From Cepaea nemoralis (Eukaryota; Mollusca; Gastropoda; Stylommatophora; Helicidae): DNA of 64,000 nucleotides. The translations under genes were made by a program, and so were the position numbers. This document shows, one piece after another, positions 1 through 11,208 of the stretch. The notes below the pieces were generated by a model. The model was not told where the DNA came from, did not search any database, and saw nothing but the letters and a program-made list of their open reading frames with translations. The stretch covers positions 62,001 to 126,000 of the forward strand of contig JACEFZ010017857.1 of the NCBI GenBank assembly GCA_014155875.1. Reading direction: 5' to 3'. How positions within the stretch are numbered: the first letter of the stretch is position 1; every line of letters begins with the position of its first letter.

Positions 1-309
1 GCGAGGGACACTGGTAATAGGGAAACATAATCCACAACTAAAAACCAATCAAGTAAGTTAGAAGCAGTAGTTTGTGTATAGACTACGCTTGAGTTCAAAG
101 CTGGGAAACACGGTGTGTAGGGCAGATCTACGGAACTCAGTGACACAAAACACAGAGATTGTTTCTATGAAATCCGACAAATTGTTCTGTATATCCGCAT
201 CTTCAGGGCCTCTATTCGACGTTATAATTGCTTGTTCATTATCCAGGCATCTGCGCCATATAGTGGTGTTGAATATACATTAACTATACAGCGGGACATG
301 AGTAGATAC
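1..309. other. Intronic DNA, nothing recognised
   Basis: This stretch lies downstream (in gene orientation) of the SLC6 TM6 exon. It starts with the splice donor of that exon (GT at 309-308 on the minus strand). I see no repeat, RNA gene or convincing coding segment. The following exon, expected to encode TM7, is not recognisable here and should lie beyond the left edge. Confidence 0.5.
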
Positions 310-432
310 CTCATACAGTTGTTCCTGAACTTGTTGTAGCTTGCCATGGTGATGAGACCTCCGTAGGCGGGTCCTAGTGAGGAAAACACCTGTATGCACG
401 CCTCTACCCAGGTCTGGATGTGCGTGAGTTTC
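310..432 (-). CDS. SLC6-family transporter, exon encoding TM6 (partial gene)
   Basis: This is the most 3' exon of the SLC6 gene visible in the window. The acceptor reads TTTTGCAG before base 432 and the donor GTATCT follows base 310. The 123-bp exon starts in phase 2: the first G completes the Trp codon begun in the 23450-23565 exon. It ends with two bases of the next codon. The peptide contains SLGPAYGGLITMASYNKF followed by RNN, the unwound-helix region of TM6 that lines the substrate and sodium sites in this family. SERT has SLGPGFG at this place, and glycine transporters have GGLIT followed by SYNKF. The protein would move an amino acid or amine into the cell with sodium and chloride; the substrate cannot be told. 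The intron separating it from the TM5 exon is 23 kb long and holds the giant palindrome. Confidence 0.9.
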
Positions 433-788
433 CTGCAAAAGAACCAGACACTCAGGTGTGACTTTTATCTGTTAGTTCATGTCACCACCAATGCTGATGT
501 AGCAACATTGTTATCATCAACATTATCATCATCAACTTTAGCATCATCAATATTGTAATCATCACATTGAAATCATTAACACTGCCATCATAAATATTAC
601 CGTCATCAACAGTATCGTCATCAATATTGTCAGCATCATCAATATTAACATCAGCATTATAATCATCAACATTATAATCATCAACAATATTAACATCAAC
701 ATGATCATCATTAACAATATTAACATCAACATTATCATATTCAACTATATTAACATCAACATTATTGTGAGATATTCCCAGCCACCTC
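433..788. repeat. 30-bp minisatellite array 1 (about 496-772)
   Basis: From about 496 to 772 the sequence is an imperfect tandem array built on ATCAACATTATCATCATC and AACATTAACATC words, with a basic unit near 30 bp. The same repeat occurs at 8091-8409 and 9129-9308. Because the unit is a multiple of three, it gives long low-complexity reading frames on both strands that are not genes. The bases 433-495 are the intron end next to the TM6 exon and show nothing else. Confidence 0.8.
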
Positions 789-1114
789 AGCAACAGTCTC
801 AACCTATCTCTGGCTTATAGGAAGGTCACTACATGCACCTTTCCCATGCATCTACCATAGTATGCATCTATCTCAACCCACTTTAATCACAATATACATT
901 TATCTTAATCACACAATGCCTCTACCACAACCTACCTTCTTCCCAACATGTCTGTTATATCCTGGATGACTTTGAATCAACTTAATTTAATACAACCAGA
1001 TAACCTGATCACAATCAGACTTCCTGGTCTTAAAGTGTGACTATCTTATTTCATTATGCTGGTTCCACCATGGGTTGATCCCATCAGGACCTTACAGCAT
1101 GAGATGATGGGTTG
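789..1114 (+). repeat. 326-bp direct repeat, left copy
   Basis: This segment is repeated at 6508-6833 in the same orientation with one mismatch (A/G near 862) over 326 bp. It ends exactly where the Ty3-type coding remnant begins. It does not start with TG or end with CA, so it is not an obvious LTR. I see no coding sequence in it. Confidence 0.9.
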
Positions 1115-1591
1115 GAAAACCACGAAGACACTTATTCCAGAATTCCGGTGGTTGAATCCGTTGAACTCAACGGAGTTTCAGTCATGTGTCTCTACGATAC
1201 GGGTCTGCAATTTGACGCGATTGTGTCTTCCTCTTTGGTTAGCCCTGATCAGGTAACAGAGGAAATAGTCGAACTACAGGGACCCTTGAAAAACAGCTCC
1301 AATGTCGTTTCCAGTAGCACAAGTGAGCAGCAACTCACGATATGTGAAGGGGACATCAAGGCGGCAGTCTTTTCAGAACCCATATACCCTGTCATTCTTG
1401 GTTGTCGATATCTATTTTTAGGAGATCCAGTAAAGCCTAGACTGGTCTCAGCCATGACGATGAGACTTCAAGCTAGAAAAGCTCCAGAAGAGTCGATACC
1501 AAATAATCCTCACCCAGAGGATTTGAAAAAGGCCCAGGCAGCGGATAGCACTTTGGCGCCTTGTTTCAACAAACTGCATAGAGCTCACTAA
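1112..1591 (+). pseudogene. Retrotransposon aspartic protease domain (element A)
   Basis: The retroviral-type protease would cut the Gag-Pol polyprotein. The active-site motif reads CLYDTG, followed about 60 residues later by the hydrophobic stretch VILGCRYLFLG, which matches the flap and second-loop region (ILGxxxL) of the family. Element C has the same CLYDTG and VILGSRYVFLG. The frame ends at a TAA (1589-1591), after which integrase continues in the same frame. No gag precedes it, because the 326-bp repeat abuts this segment. Confidence 0.75.
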
Positions 1592-2824
1592 CCCCCACTC
1601 AAAGGTGAGATGTATATGAAGAATGGATTGCTTCACCGAAGGGCAGGAACAGGAGGACAGGAACGTGCCCAGTTAGGTGTTCCTTCTGCTTACAGAGCTC
1701 AAATTTTGGATATGGGACCTAGTCAACCTTTTTCTGGGCACATGGGAATTAACGCGTCCATACAACGTATCTCATCTCATTATTACTGGCCTGGAATGCA
1801 AACCGACATAGCACGTTTTGTAAAATCATGTCCGCAATGCCAGAAGGTTGCTCCTAAACACTGAACAGTCCCAGTTACACTCGGGGAAATGCCTGTATCC
1901 GGTACCCCATTCGAAAAAGTGGAGGTCGATAAAGTCGGACCTCTCAACCGGACGAAGAGAAAGAACCGATTTATTCTTACGCTTGTTGACACATGCTCCA
2001 TGTGGGCGGAAGCTGTGCCAATTTCTTCAAGCGATTCGAAGCATGTAGCGGAAGCCTTGCTTGGAATGTTTACCAGACTAGGATTTCCTATTAAGATCCT
2101 AACTGATAATGGATCACAGTTCAAAAGTAAGCTGATGGAAGAAGTTTTTAGGCTTTTTCAATCCAGGCAGATCTGCATAAGTCCATATCACGCGGCCGGG
2201 AATGGAACTGTGGAACACTGTAAAAGCACCCTTCTTAGTATCCTGAGGAAACTTGCCCAGGAGAAACCAGAGGATTGGGATTTGTATGTACCTGCAGCAC
2301 TATTTGCATATAGGGAAGTACCTCATCACTCAACTGGGATTGCTCCAGCAACTTTGTTGTTTGGACGTCCAATTAAGGGACCCCTTGAAGCTTTACTTAG
2401 ACCATGGAATGAGGATCAAGTAGACAAGACAGTGGTGACTGCCTCTTCTTATGTTGCTGAGTTGAAAAATCGCCTACAACATGGATGGCGATTTGCGTCT
2501 GTCAACCTACGACAAGATAAGCGTAAAATGGCACGCTACTTCAACAGAAAGGCAAAGGATAGAGAATTGGAGGTGGGAGAGAAAGTGATATTACTACTTC
2601 CTACAAGTCAGAACAAGCTGCAAATCGGATGGAAAGGACCATATGTAGTGACAGAGAAGATTTCTCGTACTAATTACACAATTTCCATCAGAGGGAAGTT
2701 GAAAGTTTATCACATAAACCTCTTAATGAAATATAATAAAAGGCCCTCTACCACCGAAACAGCGCATCTGATGGCATTGGCAGTGGCTACAGAAGTGGAC
2801 CATGGGAACACTATGGGAGTATAA
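1592..2824 (+). pseudogene. Integrase (element A)
   Basis: The order of parts is an HHCC zinc-binding domain (HMGINASIQR ... CPQCQK near 1740-1850), the DDE core (VDKVGPL near 1930, LTDNGSQF near 2102, TVEHCKSTL near 2212) and a C-terminal domain ending IRGKLKVYHINLL (about 2690-2730). The three catalytic acidic residues are all present. A TGA at 1862-1864 interrupts it just after the zinc finger, and TAA at 2822-2824 separates it from the RT linker in the same frame. The enzyme would join retroelement cDNA to the genome; this copy cannot make it whole. Confidence 0.85.
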
Positions 2825-3583
2825 TACCCTCTGCAAGCAAAAGAAACTTTTCAGGATGTGGATATTAGTCCTACATTAAAACCAGATCAGCAGAAGCAGA
2901 TCCAGGATCTTTTGGCTACACATGCAGATGTACTTACGGACAAGCCAAGGCTTACAAAGTTAGTAGAGTTTGACATGTAGTTAATAGACCCTACTCCTGT
3001 GCGTGCCAAAATACATCCCGTTCCTTATGCCAAAGAACCCATTTTGAAGGAAGAAATACAGCAAATGCTCTCGGCTGGAATCATTTCACCATCTGAGTCC
3101 CCTTACAGTGCAAGTGTGGTGTTACTCAGAAAACCAAGTGGAGAACATAGATTGTGCATCGACTATCGACAGCTCAATGCTATGACTGAGTTTCAAGCTG
3201 AACCGTTACCGGATCAGAACCAACTCTTCACCCGTCTCAGCTCAGCCCAATTCTTCACTAAGGTAGATCTCAGTAAGGGATATTAACAGATTCCAGTGAA
3301 ACAGGAAGTTAGACCATGGTTAGCTTTCAGCGTCCCTGACGGGCACTATGAGTGTAATGTTCTTCCTTTTGGATTAAATAACGCGCCCAGCGTTTTTACA
3401 CGAATGATGAGGAAGTTGCTTGAACCATTACATCATCCTGCAATTAGCAATTTCATGGATGACATTTTAATAGCAACTGAGACGTTTGATCAACACGTAG
3501 AAGCTCTGCATCTTCTGTTCAAACGATTAAAATAAACTGCATTGACAGCAAGGCCAAAGAAGTGTCGGATAGGATTCAAATAG
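2825..3583 (+). pseudogene. Reverse transcriptase (element A)
   Basis: Ty3-type RT follows integrase in the same frame. Recognisable blocks are LCIDYRQLNAM (about 3154), FTKVDLSKGY (3257-3283), LPFGLNNAP (about 3364) and the catalytic FMDDILIAT (about 3454). TAG at 2978, TAA at 3284, TAA at 3533 and TAG at 3581 break it. Several of these are one transition away from CAA or CAG (Gln) at positions where Gln fits the family. Confidence 0.88.
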
Positions 3584-4818
3584 CTGGATTTTCTTGGTCA
3601 TAAGATTTCTCAAGGATTCATGACTCCACATGAAGGCAATGTTGAAAATTTCCAGAAGGCACCACGCCCAAGAACCAAGAAGGATGTTAGATCATTCGTA
3701 TCCTTGTGTGGATTCTACCAAAGATACATCAAGGACTTTAACTCTCTGACTGCTCCTTTAACTGATCTTACTAGGAAAGGAAATCCAGAGATAGTTAAAT
3801 GGTCAGCTGAATGTGAAGCAGCTTATACAGCTCTCAAGAAAGCATTGACTGATAAACCAGTTCTTCAGTTGCCAGATCTCAACCGTACCTTCACGCTTCG
3901 AACAGATGCGAGCAACATAGGAGTAGGCGCGACCCTGCTTCAGAAGAAACATGACCAATCAGAATTCTTTCCAGTTGCCTATGCAAGTAGTAGTAGACAC
4001 CTTGCAGTCTTGACAGACCAAAGTATGTGAGTGGAATGTGGCCAATATTCCATCACAATGTCTGGGCAGAGCTTCAGAGATCATGTGATGCCCAAACGAC
4101 ATGATCCCTCCTCGGCCTAGTCTTGTGTATTCCAGAGGAATGGGTAACCAATACGTCTGGCACAAGGTAGGCTGCAGACGCTGGCGGCTCAGCGTCAAGC
4201 CACCGAGACCTCACCACCACGAGCCGGTGGCGAGTTATGGCCAGACCCTGACACCCAAGGGACCCGGCTTAGAGGCGTTCAGCCATGTCCCACAGGTGAG
4301 GGCCTTGTACGTGCCCGGACCATGAGGGCGCGCACATCTGTCATCACAAGTGTCCGGACCTGTGGAAAGCGTACACTATCGTCAGACTCCCCGCCTGACT
4401 TATAGCGGTCCCCGCGACCAGCGGGAATAGGCCCGCAAGTAGGAAGCTGAATACAGCTCAAAAGAACTATGCGGTTATCGAAAAGGAGTACCTCGCGTTG
4501 GTATGGGCAGTGGAGAAATTTCAGGCGTATTTGTACGGAAAACATTCTGTAGTACAATGTGATCATCAACTGGTAATGTTCCTGGCAGCATCAAGGAATT
4601 TGAATGCAAGACTCATGAGATTGTCGTTGCTCTTACAGCCATATTCTTTCCAAATTGAGTATGTACCTGGGAAACTTAATGTGGGCGCAGACTTCCTGAG
4701 TCGACATCCTGTTCCGGATAAAACATTGGAGGAGGAGACAGTACCAAACCTGGGAGAAAGGAAGCATCAGAAAAGGAGTCGGAAACCCGTGAGTGTCTGT
4801 TCTACCAGTTCTCGGTAA
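3584..4818 (+). pseudogene. RNase H domain (element A), split by a SINE-like insert
   Basis: The first half (to 3990) includes the palm connection (FYQRYIKDF) and the RNase H start TDASNIGVGATLLQ. The second half (4443-4818) includes EKEYLALVWAVEKFQAYLYG and IEYVPGKLNVGADFLSRHP, the usual end of Ty3 RNase H. The 452 bp between them are foreign; cutting one target copy plus the insert restores the frame exactly. The domain would remove RNA from the RNA-DNA hybrid in reverse transcription. Confidence 0.85.
3983..4442. mobile_element. SINE-like insertion with 8-bp target duplication
   Basis: GCAAGTAG stands at 3983-3990 and again at 4435-4442, flanking about 444 bp that interrupt the RNase H frame of element A. 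A diverged relative of the first 200 bp stands at 54929-55150: both begin ACACCTTGCAGTCTTGACAG, and both continue with similar CCAGAGG..GGTAA and GCTGCAGA words. The insert has no open frame of note. I cannot find a clear tRNA promoter in it, so its class is unsure. Confidence 0.65.
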
Positions 4819-6119
4819 GAACTGTCTTTGGATGGGAGCCTTGTGAGATATAGCCAGCCACCTCACGGAATGCGACTTGAGATTGCTGACCAAAATCGCA
4901 GGCCATACACCCGAGCCACTCAGCAGGCGGTATAAAGAGAGCGATTGCCTAAAGCCGGAAACAGCCAGCCAGAACTTCTCTACGGACATTTGTGGGGGGG
5001 GGGGGGGGGGGGGGAAGGATGGTTAGTTCAATCTTAACATTCTAAGTTGTTCATCACCTGGTGTCTTGAAGTGAAGCAGGTGTTTCAGTCCGTGGGCAGG
5101 CTCAGCTTTCATAGTGTGATGAATTCTTGAAGTTAAGGTAATACAAAAGTTTATATTTATTATAATGTCGATGTACTGTTTAAAATGTTTACAAATGATC
5201 ATAGTCTAATTTTGTGTTCCTGTGGGATTGAAAACAAGCGCCATGTTTCTGTTTACTGCATTAGCCTGGTTAGAAACTTCAGCTAGACATTCTGTTGTCA
5301 TTTACCGCTAAAGAATATTTCCTTACATCCTGTTGCAATATACTATTAAGGAATACTTTCTCATTTTCTTTCACGAGATGCGGCTAAATTGATATTTCTT
5401 TATATTCTTTTACATATGCGCTAAAGAGTATTTTCTTACATTATGTTACCATGTGCTAGCAAAATAATATTTCTCATATTTTGTTACCATGTGCTACTAA
5501 AGATATCTCTTTATTTTTGTTACAATATGCCAATGAAGAATATTCCCTTCTATTCTGTTACAATGTGTATATACTACTATTTTTCTCAATATATGAATAA
5601 TGTACTTTTCAAATGTACTTGCTAGACATTGATGCTTTTACAGAGGAAAGGTAGCTTAAGAGTCTATCTCTTTAAAACAATGTACACTGACTCACACCTG
5701 TAGGGATGTATATATCTTGTGATTCTTTTATTCACATTTTCCCCCTGAATATGTTTTGTGAAATTGTCATGTTTTGTTCTGAGAATAAATACTCAGTAAT
5801 AAGAGTTGCACCATATACCCAAATGATTAGCCGGACGTCGCACACACCAACAACCTTACGTAGTCACATGATGATTAGGTGGTTCTTACGTTCAAGGGCA
5901 TGCCATTTATGTTCTGAAATATGATTGAAAAACAGCCCATTTCTGACTATGTGCATGAGATAACCTGCAATCTTGGGTGGTTTAACAATGTCGTCCTCCA
6001 GTCCTTTGCTTAGAAGAGACCGCGGGGAATGACCATACCTGTTTGTTTAAATCAGTGCTTATGCTAAATACATAACGCTTATAAAGGCACCCACATAAAC
6101 TCAGGAGATAAATATATTC
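4819..6119. other. Non-coding stretch: G-run and AT-rich tandem repeats
   Basis: Beyond element A there is an unplaced 170-bp sequence, a run of about 20 G (4994-5013), then AT-rich DNA. Between about 5300 and 5600 a degenerate unit of roughly 55-60 bp recurs (words such as TTCTTACAT..TGTTACCATGTGCTA). No gene or mobile-element protein is visible. Confidence 0.5.
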
Positions 6120-6507
<388 letters not shown>

Positions 6508-6833
6508 AGCAACAGTCTCAACCTATCTCTGGCTTATAGGAAGGTCACTACATGCACCTTTCCCATGCATCTACCATAGTGTGCATCTATCTCAACCCAC
6601 TTTAATCACAATATACATTTATCTTAATCACACAATGCCTCTACCACAACCTACCTTCTTCCCAACATGTCTGTTATATCCTGGATGACTTTGAATCAAC
6701 TTAATTTAATACAACCAGATAACCTGATCACAATCAGACTTCCTGGTCTTAAAGTGTGACTATCTTATTTCATTATGCTGGTTCCACCATGGGTTGATCC
6801 CATCAGGACCTTACAGCATGAGATGATGGGTTG
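6508..6833 (+). repeat. 326-bp direct repeat, right copy
   Basis: This is the second copy of 789-1114, in the same orientation and 5719 bp away. Here it continues into sequence (6834 on) different from that after the left copy. Confidence 0.9.
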
Positions 6834-8090
6834 AATGCCATATATACAGATAAGAGGGAGGTGATCTCACTATTGAGTGGGCACATTCTTCCCCCTCTTA
6901 TGGTCTTATTCTCTTCTTTTTTTTTCTTGATTGTTTCTTGACATGTTTTATGATTTACTGATATATTGTAGCAAAATGCTTATGAAGTTGTATTTTGTTT
7001 GGACCGTCGGATGGGCGGTATAACAAATATTAGTACAGCCCATTTCCTTGCATAATCCACCACCCCCATCCTTCAAAGATCTCACCCATGTAACCCATGA
7101 ACCCAGTGAGAATTCCTGATGATCCTAACTGAAGACCCTCACCATCCCTCATTCACATTGAAGATGACCCTCTGAGATAAAACTGGTTCCCAGGAAGAGA
7201 CTTGCATCCAGTTGAATCTTAAACCCACCAAAGTACCTACCGGCTGATATCAGCTGCACAAGACATAATATCCTTTTATTTAATTGATTGATTGATTGAT
7301 CTAGGAACCGACATCACAGCATTCGGGACATTCCCATGAGCGCTCCGTCCCCATCCTCAGCAACCAGCAATCCTTTTATTTATGTTTTATTTACTTAGGA
7401 TACATATATCCAGTTGTGGTATACTTAATGATTCACTTGGGTTTTGTTTTGTTTCCACCATTATGCATTCACCACAGTAAGCATTTCAGGTGAACATATA
7501 TGTCAATTTTTCTTCAGAGATGTACTCTATGTGAAATTAATATTTTGTTATCATAAGTTTTTTGATTTATTACACTTATGTTACCAGACCATTTGTTGAT
7601 TGATTCTTACAGAATGTGTGTAAACATAAATATTATGTGATGTCACTGTATGTCCTATTTATACTGTGCATGTTCTGTCATGATATTGTTGTTCTGGTCC
7701 ATCACATACTTGTGGGTTAATAAATCATAAATGATAATACTAATTTAGACCGCATGAGGGCGGACACCTGCACACTAGCACCTTTTCCCCAGTGATAAAA
7801 AAGGGCATCCAGTTTTGGGATAGTGGCTACAGTCCGTGATCTCCACACCTTCACAAGAAGATTAAACTTATATCTATTTTTTCCCCATTAATTCGTGTTG
7901 ATACAACACATCCTTAGTATCTTCACGTGGGGGCACGAGCCATAAAATTTAGCTTCTAGAAGGTCATTTTGATAGAGGATAGGAACCCATCCCCTTTGGG
8001 CATACCCTGATAATATTCCTCAGATAATTAAATTCCTCTAAAGTGGGTGTTACGGTCTAACAGATGTAACCCCTAATAAATAAACCTCAC
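6834..8090. other. AT-rich non-coding DNA with a small LINE tail
   Basis: Nothing coding is visible. Bases 7278-7372 hold the last codons of an I/Nimb-type LINE on the minus strand: the reverse strand reads WECPECCD-like codons, then ends in (GATT)n at 7278-7302. The rest is AT-rich. The segment about 7745-8050 looks like a dispersed repeat end but has no second copy here. Confidence 0.45.
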
Positions 8091-8409
8091 AATTATCATC
8101 ATCAATAATATTAACATCAACATCATCATCATCAACACCATTAGCATCAATATTATAAGTATCAACAACAATATTAACATCAACATGATAATCATCAACA
8201 TCATCATCATCAACATTATCATCTTCAACAATATTAACATCAATATGACCATCATCATTATGAACATCATCAACAACATTAACATCAACTTTATCATCAT
8301 AAACAATATTAACATCAATATTATCATCATCAAATTATCATCATCAACAATACTAACATCAACATGATCATCAACAACAATATTAAAATTAAAATGATTA
8401 TCATCAATG
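8091..8409. repeat. 30-bp minisatellite array 2
   Basis: This is an array of ATCATCATCAACA/ATATTAACATCAAC words, the same family and orientation as 496-772 and 9129-9308. A 75-bp unit (8411-8485) adjoins it on the right and recurs inverted at 9057-9131 next to array 3. Confidence 0.85.
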
Positions 8410-8410
8410 T

Positions 8411-8485
8411 GAGTGCCATGGTCCAGATAAGGACATGGATCAGTTATGCCGTAACCCAAACTATATGAGGTCAGAGGTTATGGCA
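8411..8485 (+). repeat. 75-bp inverted repeat, left copy
   Basis: It begins GAGTGCCATGGTCCAG and matches the reverse complement of 9057-9131 with about four mismatches. The pair encloses about 570 bp and has minisatellite arrays on both outer sides. Confidence 0.85.
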
Positions 8486-9056
8486 CTGTTCAGTAAATGG
8501 ACACCTGGATCGTGAAAAGTGGATACTTTTCACACAGCGTGAAAACGCTGGGACTCGCTTCACGGTCAACAGAAAGCGAGATCGGGACAAGGGTTTCGTC
8601 GAGTGTGAACCACGTTGTAATAGAGTGATTGCTAACACTGAGCCACTCTTTTAACCAAGTGTATGTATAGAAAATGTGGTGTAGATTTGTGATCATGTTG
8701 CATAATTGTGTGCGCACTTGTGAGTAACTATTGTACAGTGTTTTGAGGAATAGATCGTCAAAAAAACCCGCACTCGCGTTGAGTTATTACAGTGGGCCAT
8801 GATGTATGACGTTTGAGTTATTACAGTGGGCCGTGATGGCCCGGCAGAAGAGAAGAGGTCGACTATCAGTCAAGTAAAGTTGAAGTTAACAACCACTAAA
8901 GTGAGGCCGCATAACTAAATGCGGCAGAAAGAAGAGACCGAAACTAACCACGGGGATGACATGATGATGATGAATGGTGAGGTTATAACTCATACCCCTA
9001 GGCATCCGAAATTATGACCCAAACAACCAGCATTTTTCGCACTGTGACAGGTGGTC
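8486..9056. other. Spacer between 75-bp inverted repeats
   Basis: No gene is recognised. A degenerate tRNA-like segment may lie on the minus strand near 8570-8665 (GTGGCTCAGTGTTAGCAATC resembles an A box, but the B box is poor). A 40-bp tandem duplication is visible near 8782-8835 (TTGAGTTATTACAGTGGGCC twice). Confidence 0.35.
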
Positions 9057-9131
9057 TGCCATAACCTCTGACCTCATCTAATTTGGGTTACGGAATAACT
9101 GATCCATGTCCTTATCTGGACCATGGCACTC
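9057..9131 (-). repeat. 75-bp inverted repeat, right copy
   Basis: This is the reverse-complement partner of 8411-8485. Array 3 of the 30-bp minisatellite starts directly after it. Confidence 0.85.
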
Positions 9132-9308
9132 ATCATCATCAACAACATTAACATCAACATTATCATCATCAACAACATTAACATCAACATTATCATCATC
9201 AACAATATTAACATCAACATTATCATCATCAGCAATATTAACATGAATATGATCATCATCAAATATATTAACATCAACATTATCATCACCAACATTCTCA
9301 TCATCAAT
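9129..9308. repeat. 30-bp minisatellite array 3
   Basis: This is the cleanest array of the family: about six units of a 30-bp repeat built from CATCATCAACAACATTAAC and ATCAACATTAT. Both strands are open in several frames because the unit is ten codons long; these frames are not genes. Confidence 0.9.
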
Positions 9309-9360
9309 GGGTAGTCAGGATGGAAAGCTAGGGGAAGAGCATACAAACGCCTTGTTTAGA

Positions 9361-9800
9361 CAACTCAACACGGATCCCCATGATGACTTTAGATGCATCA
9401 ATGCTACTGAAATCAAACTTGGACATTATCCAGAACACACTTACGCATAATAAACACCTGTAAGATGAGATGCCTGAGGAGATCTATCAACTTAACTATC
9501 CGAGACCTAATAAAAAATGATGCTAAATGAGACCAACACCTTGTGCCACATGTAATAAAAGAGAGAAGATGAAATGGTTCGGCCATCTCTTTAGAATGCA
9601 ACACCATTAACTACCAGCACTGGCCCGACATCAATGAAGATCTGATACAAAAGGATGCCCTAAAAGAAAATGGATTGACGACATCGAAGACAGTGTGCAG
9701 TCACACGGAATGACACGATCCAGTGCCAGCCATCGGGCGCTAGAGAGTGAACTATTTCTCCTCACGACCAAAAATGGGGGGGAAAAAATGAAATTTTTTG
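9361..9800 (+). pseudogene. LINE 3' end, degenerate RT C-terminus
   Basis: The reading frames, with stops and shifts, contain KREKMKWFGHLFRM, then KRKWIDDIEDSVQSHG, the typical end of the RT C-terminal region in RTE- and CR1-related LINEs. After about 9800 no LINE coding is left. It is far too short and broken to act. Confidence 0.6.
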
Positions 9801-10529
9801 CAACATGTCATTGAGTTGTATTATCATAATCTTCTTAATGCCCACCTCGCAGAAGAGGTCCTGTGAGTAAATAATTATTTATTATTATCATTGTTCAGCA
9901 AGTTTGTATGCGGCGATATTAAATGACGTCGTAACTGTTCAAAGTCATTGACTCAGTCATCTCAGTTCGGTTGGCTTAAAGAACTGCCGTTGCTTTTCGA
10001 GCCGTGTTCATTATACTGTAGTTTTGGAGTTATTAGTTATTCTACACCTTAAGACAGAGTTTGGCAGACACAAGGGCATTGTCCTCTTCCATTTTCTTCA
10101 CTCATGGCTGCGCCACTTGTTAGTACACGGAGATGCTCGGGGACATCGATGCTACCACTGCGACACTGACGTGGCTTTCCCCTTCCTACAGACTCGATTG
10201 TTGTCTCGGAATATCTGACCAAGATTCACAGAGTTCGAAATGCAAGGCTGTGGGGTGATTGGTTGGGGTGTGTGGGTACTCAAAGTTTCAGGATCGTGTA
10301 TGCCAAGATGATGCAGGGGTGTGGGAGGAAACGACAGAACTGATAACATCATCATCTAGTGTATTCTGTCGCAATTTATGGCCTGTGCACATAAAGTCAA
10401 TTCTCACATTAGATGGGAGAATGGATAGAGAAATCAACGCACAGAGTGTAAACGCTAATAGAGTACTGGGATAACCAGCGCCACTTTTGACACACAGAAA
10501 GTTACCTACAAGTACTCAAACAAATATGT
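9801..10529. other. Non-coding stretch, nothing recognised
   Basis: The sequence is mixed with no visible repeats, splice-bounded coding segment or mobile-element protein. The short open frames present show no family resemblance. It lies inside the 23-kb SLC6 intron. Confidence 0.4.
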
Positions 10530-10879
10530 TATTTGTCCATCAAGAATGATGATGACCATTCATTTCATCCAGTGGGGTTGGAAGTATGGAGACATGAGTT
10601 CTAAGATGGCTGATAAGGCCTATTTTGGCTCGAAATGTTTTTTCGAAAATGTGGGCAAAGAATGATTGACGTTCCAGGAGGAGGATCTCCTGCGGTGGTT
10701 TTTCTGTCTAGCCTTTTCTTGACAGCTTTTGCAGTCCTGGTTGCTTCACAAGTGAATGCACACTAGCGTAATGATGTACGCCACGAATTTCGGTCTTTGG
10801 CAGCAGTCTCCCAAGTGCCATGATGAATTCCAAAAGCTTTTAGTGAGATCTTCAGAGTGTCTTTAAAGCGTTTCATCTG
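10530..10879 (-). pseudogene. RTE-like LINE, 3' part, left of the foldback element
   Basis: The minus strand from 10879 downward encodes MKRFKDTLKISLKAFGIHHG and then WETAAKDRNSWR, the C-terminus of an RTE-like RT polyprotein, with stop codons further on. It ends near ATCATCATTCTT, a short tandem tail. Its upstream half is at 22479-23340. The codons GGQ (right half) and MKRF (this half) join across the shared TCATCTG, so one LINE was split by the foldback insertion. Confidence 0.85.
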
Positions 10880-11208
10880 AGTAGTGTAAGTGGGGCTCCA
10901 TCCAGTGCTTTTGAGGATCTTATATAAATCAACCATTTATCGATCCTGATCCTCAAAGGGCGATAACTCTTTTTTCCCCAAAAATGTAGGCGTGGTCTAG
11001 TGACTCATCATAGGTGGCGTGTTCTAGTGACTCATCATAGGTGGCGTGCGTGGTCAAGTAATTATAGGGTACGACATAACAAATACGATATAAAACATCA
11101 ATAAAGAAAACAAACGACTCAAGTAAGGTACATAATAATGTTAATAAAATATATATATATAGAAGAAAAAAAAAACATAGTAAGTGACCGCTTATAGTTA
11201 AGGGTGTG
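10880..11208 (+). repeat. Foldback terminus and subterminal region (left)
   Basis: After the 20-bp end there is a small hairpin: TTGAGGATC at 10911-10919 and GATCCTCAA at 10948-10956. Then come two copies of a 27-bp unit (CTAGTGACTCATCATAGGTG, about 10993-11045) and AT-rich DNA. The mirror image is at 22150-22478. Such short structures at the tips are candidates for transposase binding. Confidence 0.7.

Larger units (their letters stand above)
1115..4818 (+). mobile_element. Ty3-type retrotransposon remnant A, Gmr1-like domain order
   Basis: A single reading frame runs from 1112 to 4818 (after removal of the 452-bp insert at 3991-4442). It encodes protease, integrase, reverse transcriptase and RNase H in that order. 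Placing integrase before RT is the copia-like order described for Gmr1-like members of the Ty3 group. Gag, LTRs and primer site are absent. The frame carries seven nonsense codons, at 1589, 1862, 2822, 2978, 3284, 3533 and 3581, but I find no frameshift. Its closest relative in the window is element C (56744 onward), which shares the CLYDTG protease motif and the end of RNase H. Confidence 0.88.
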
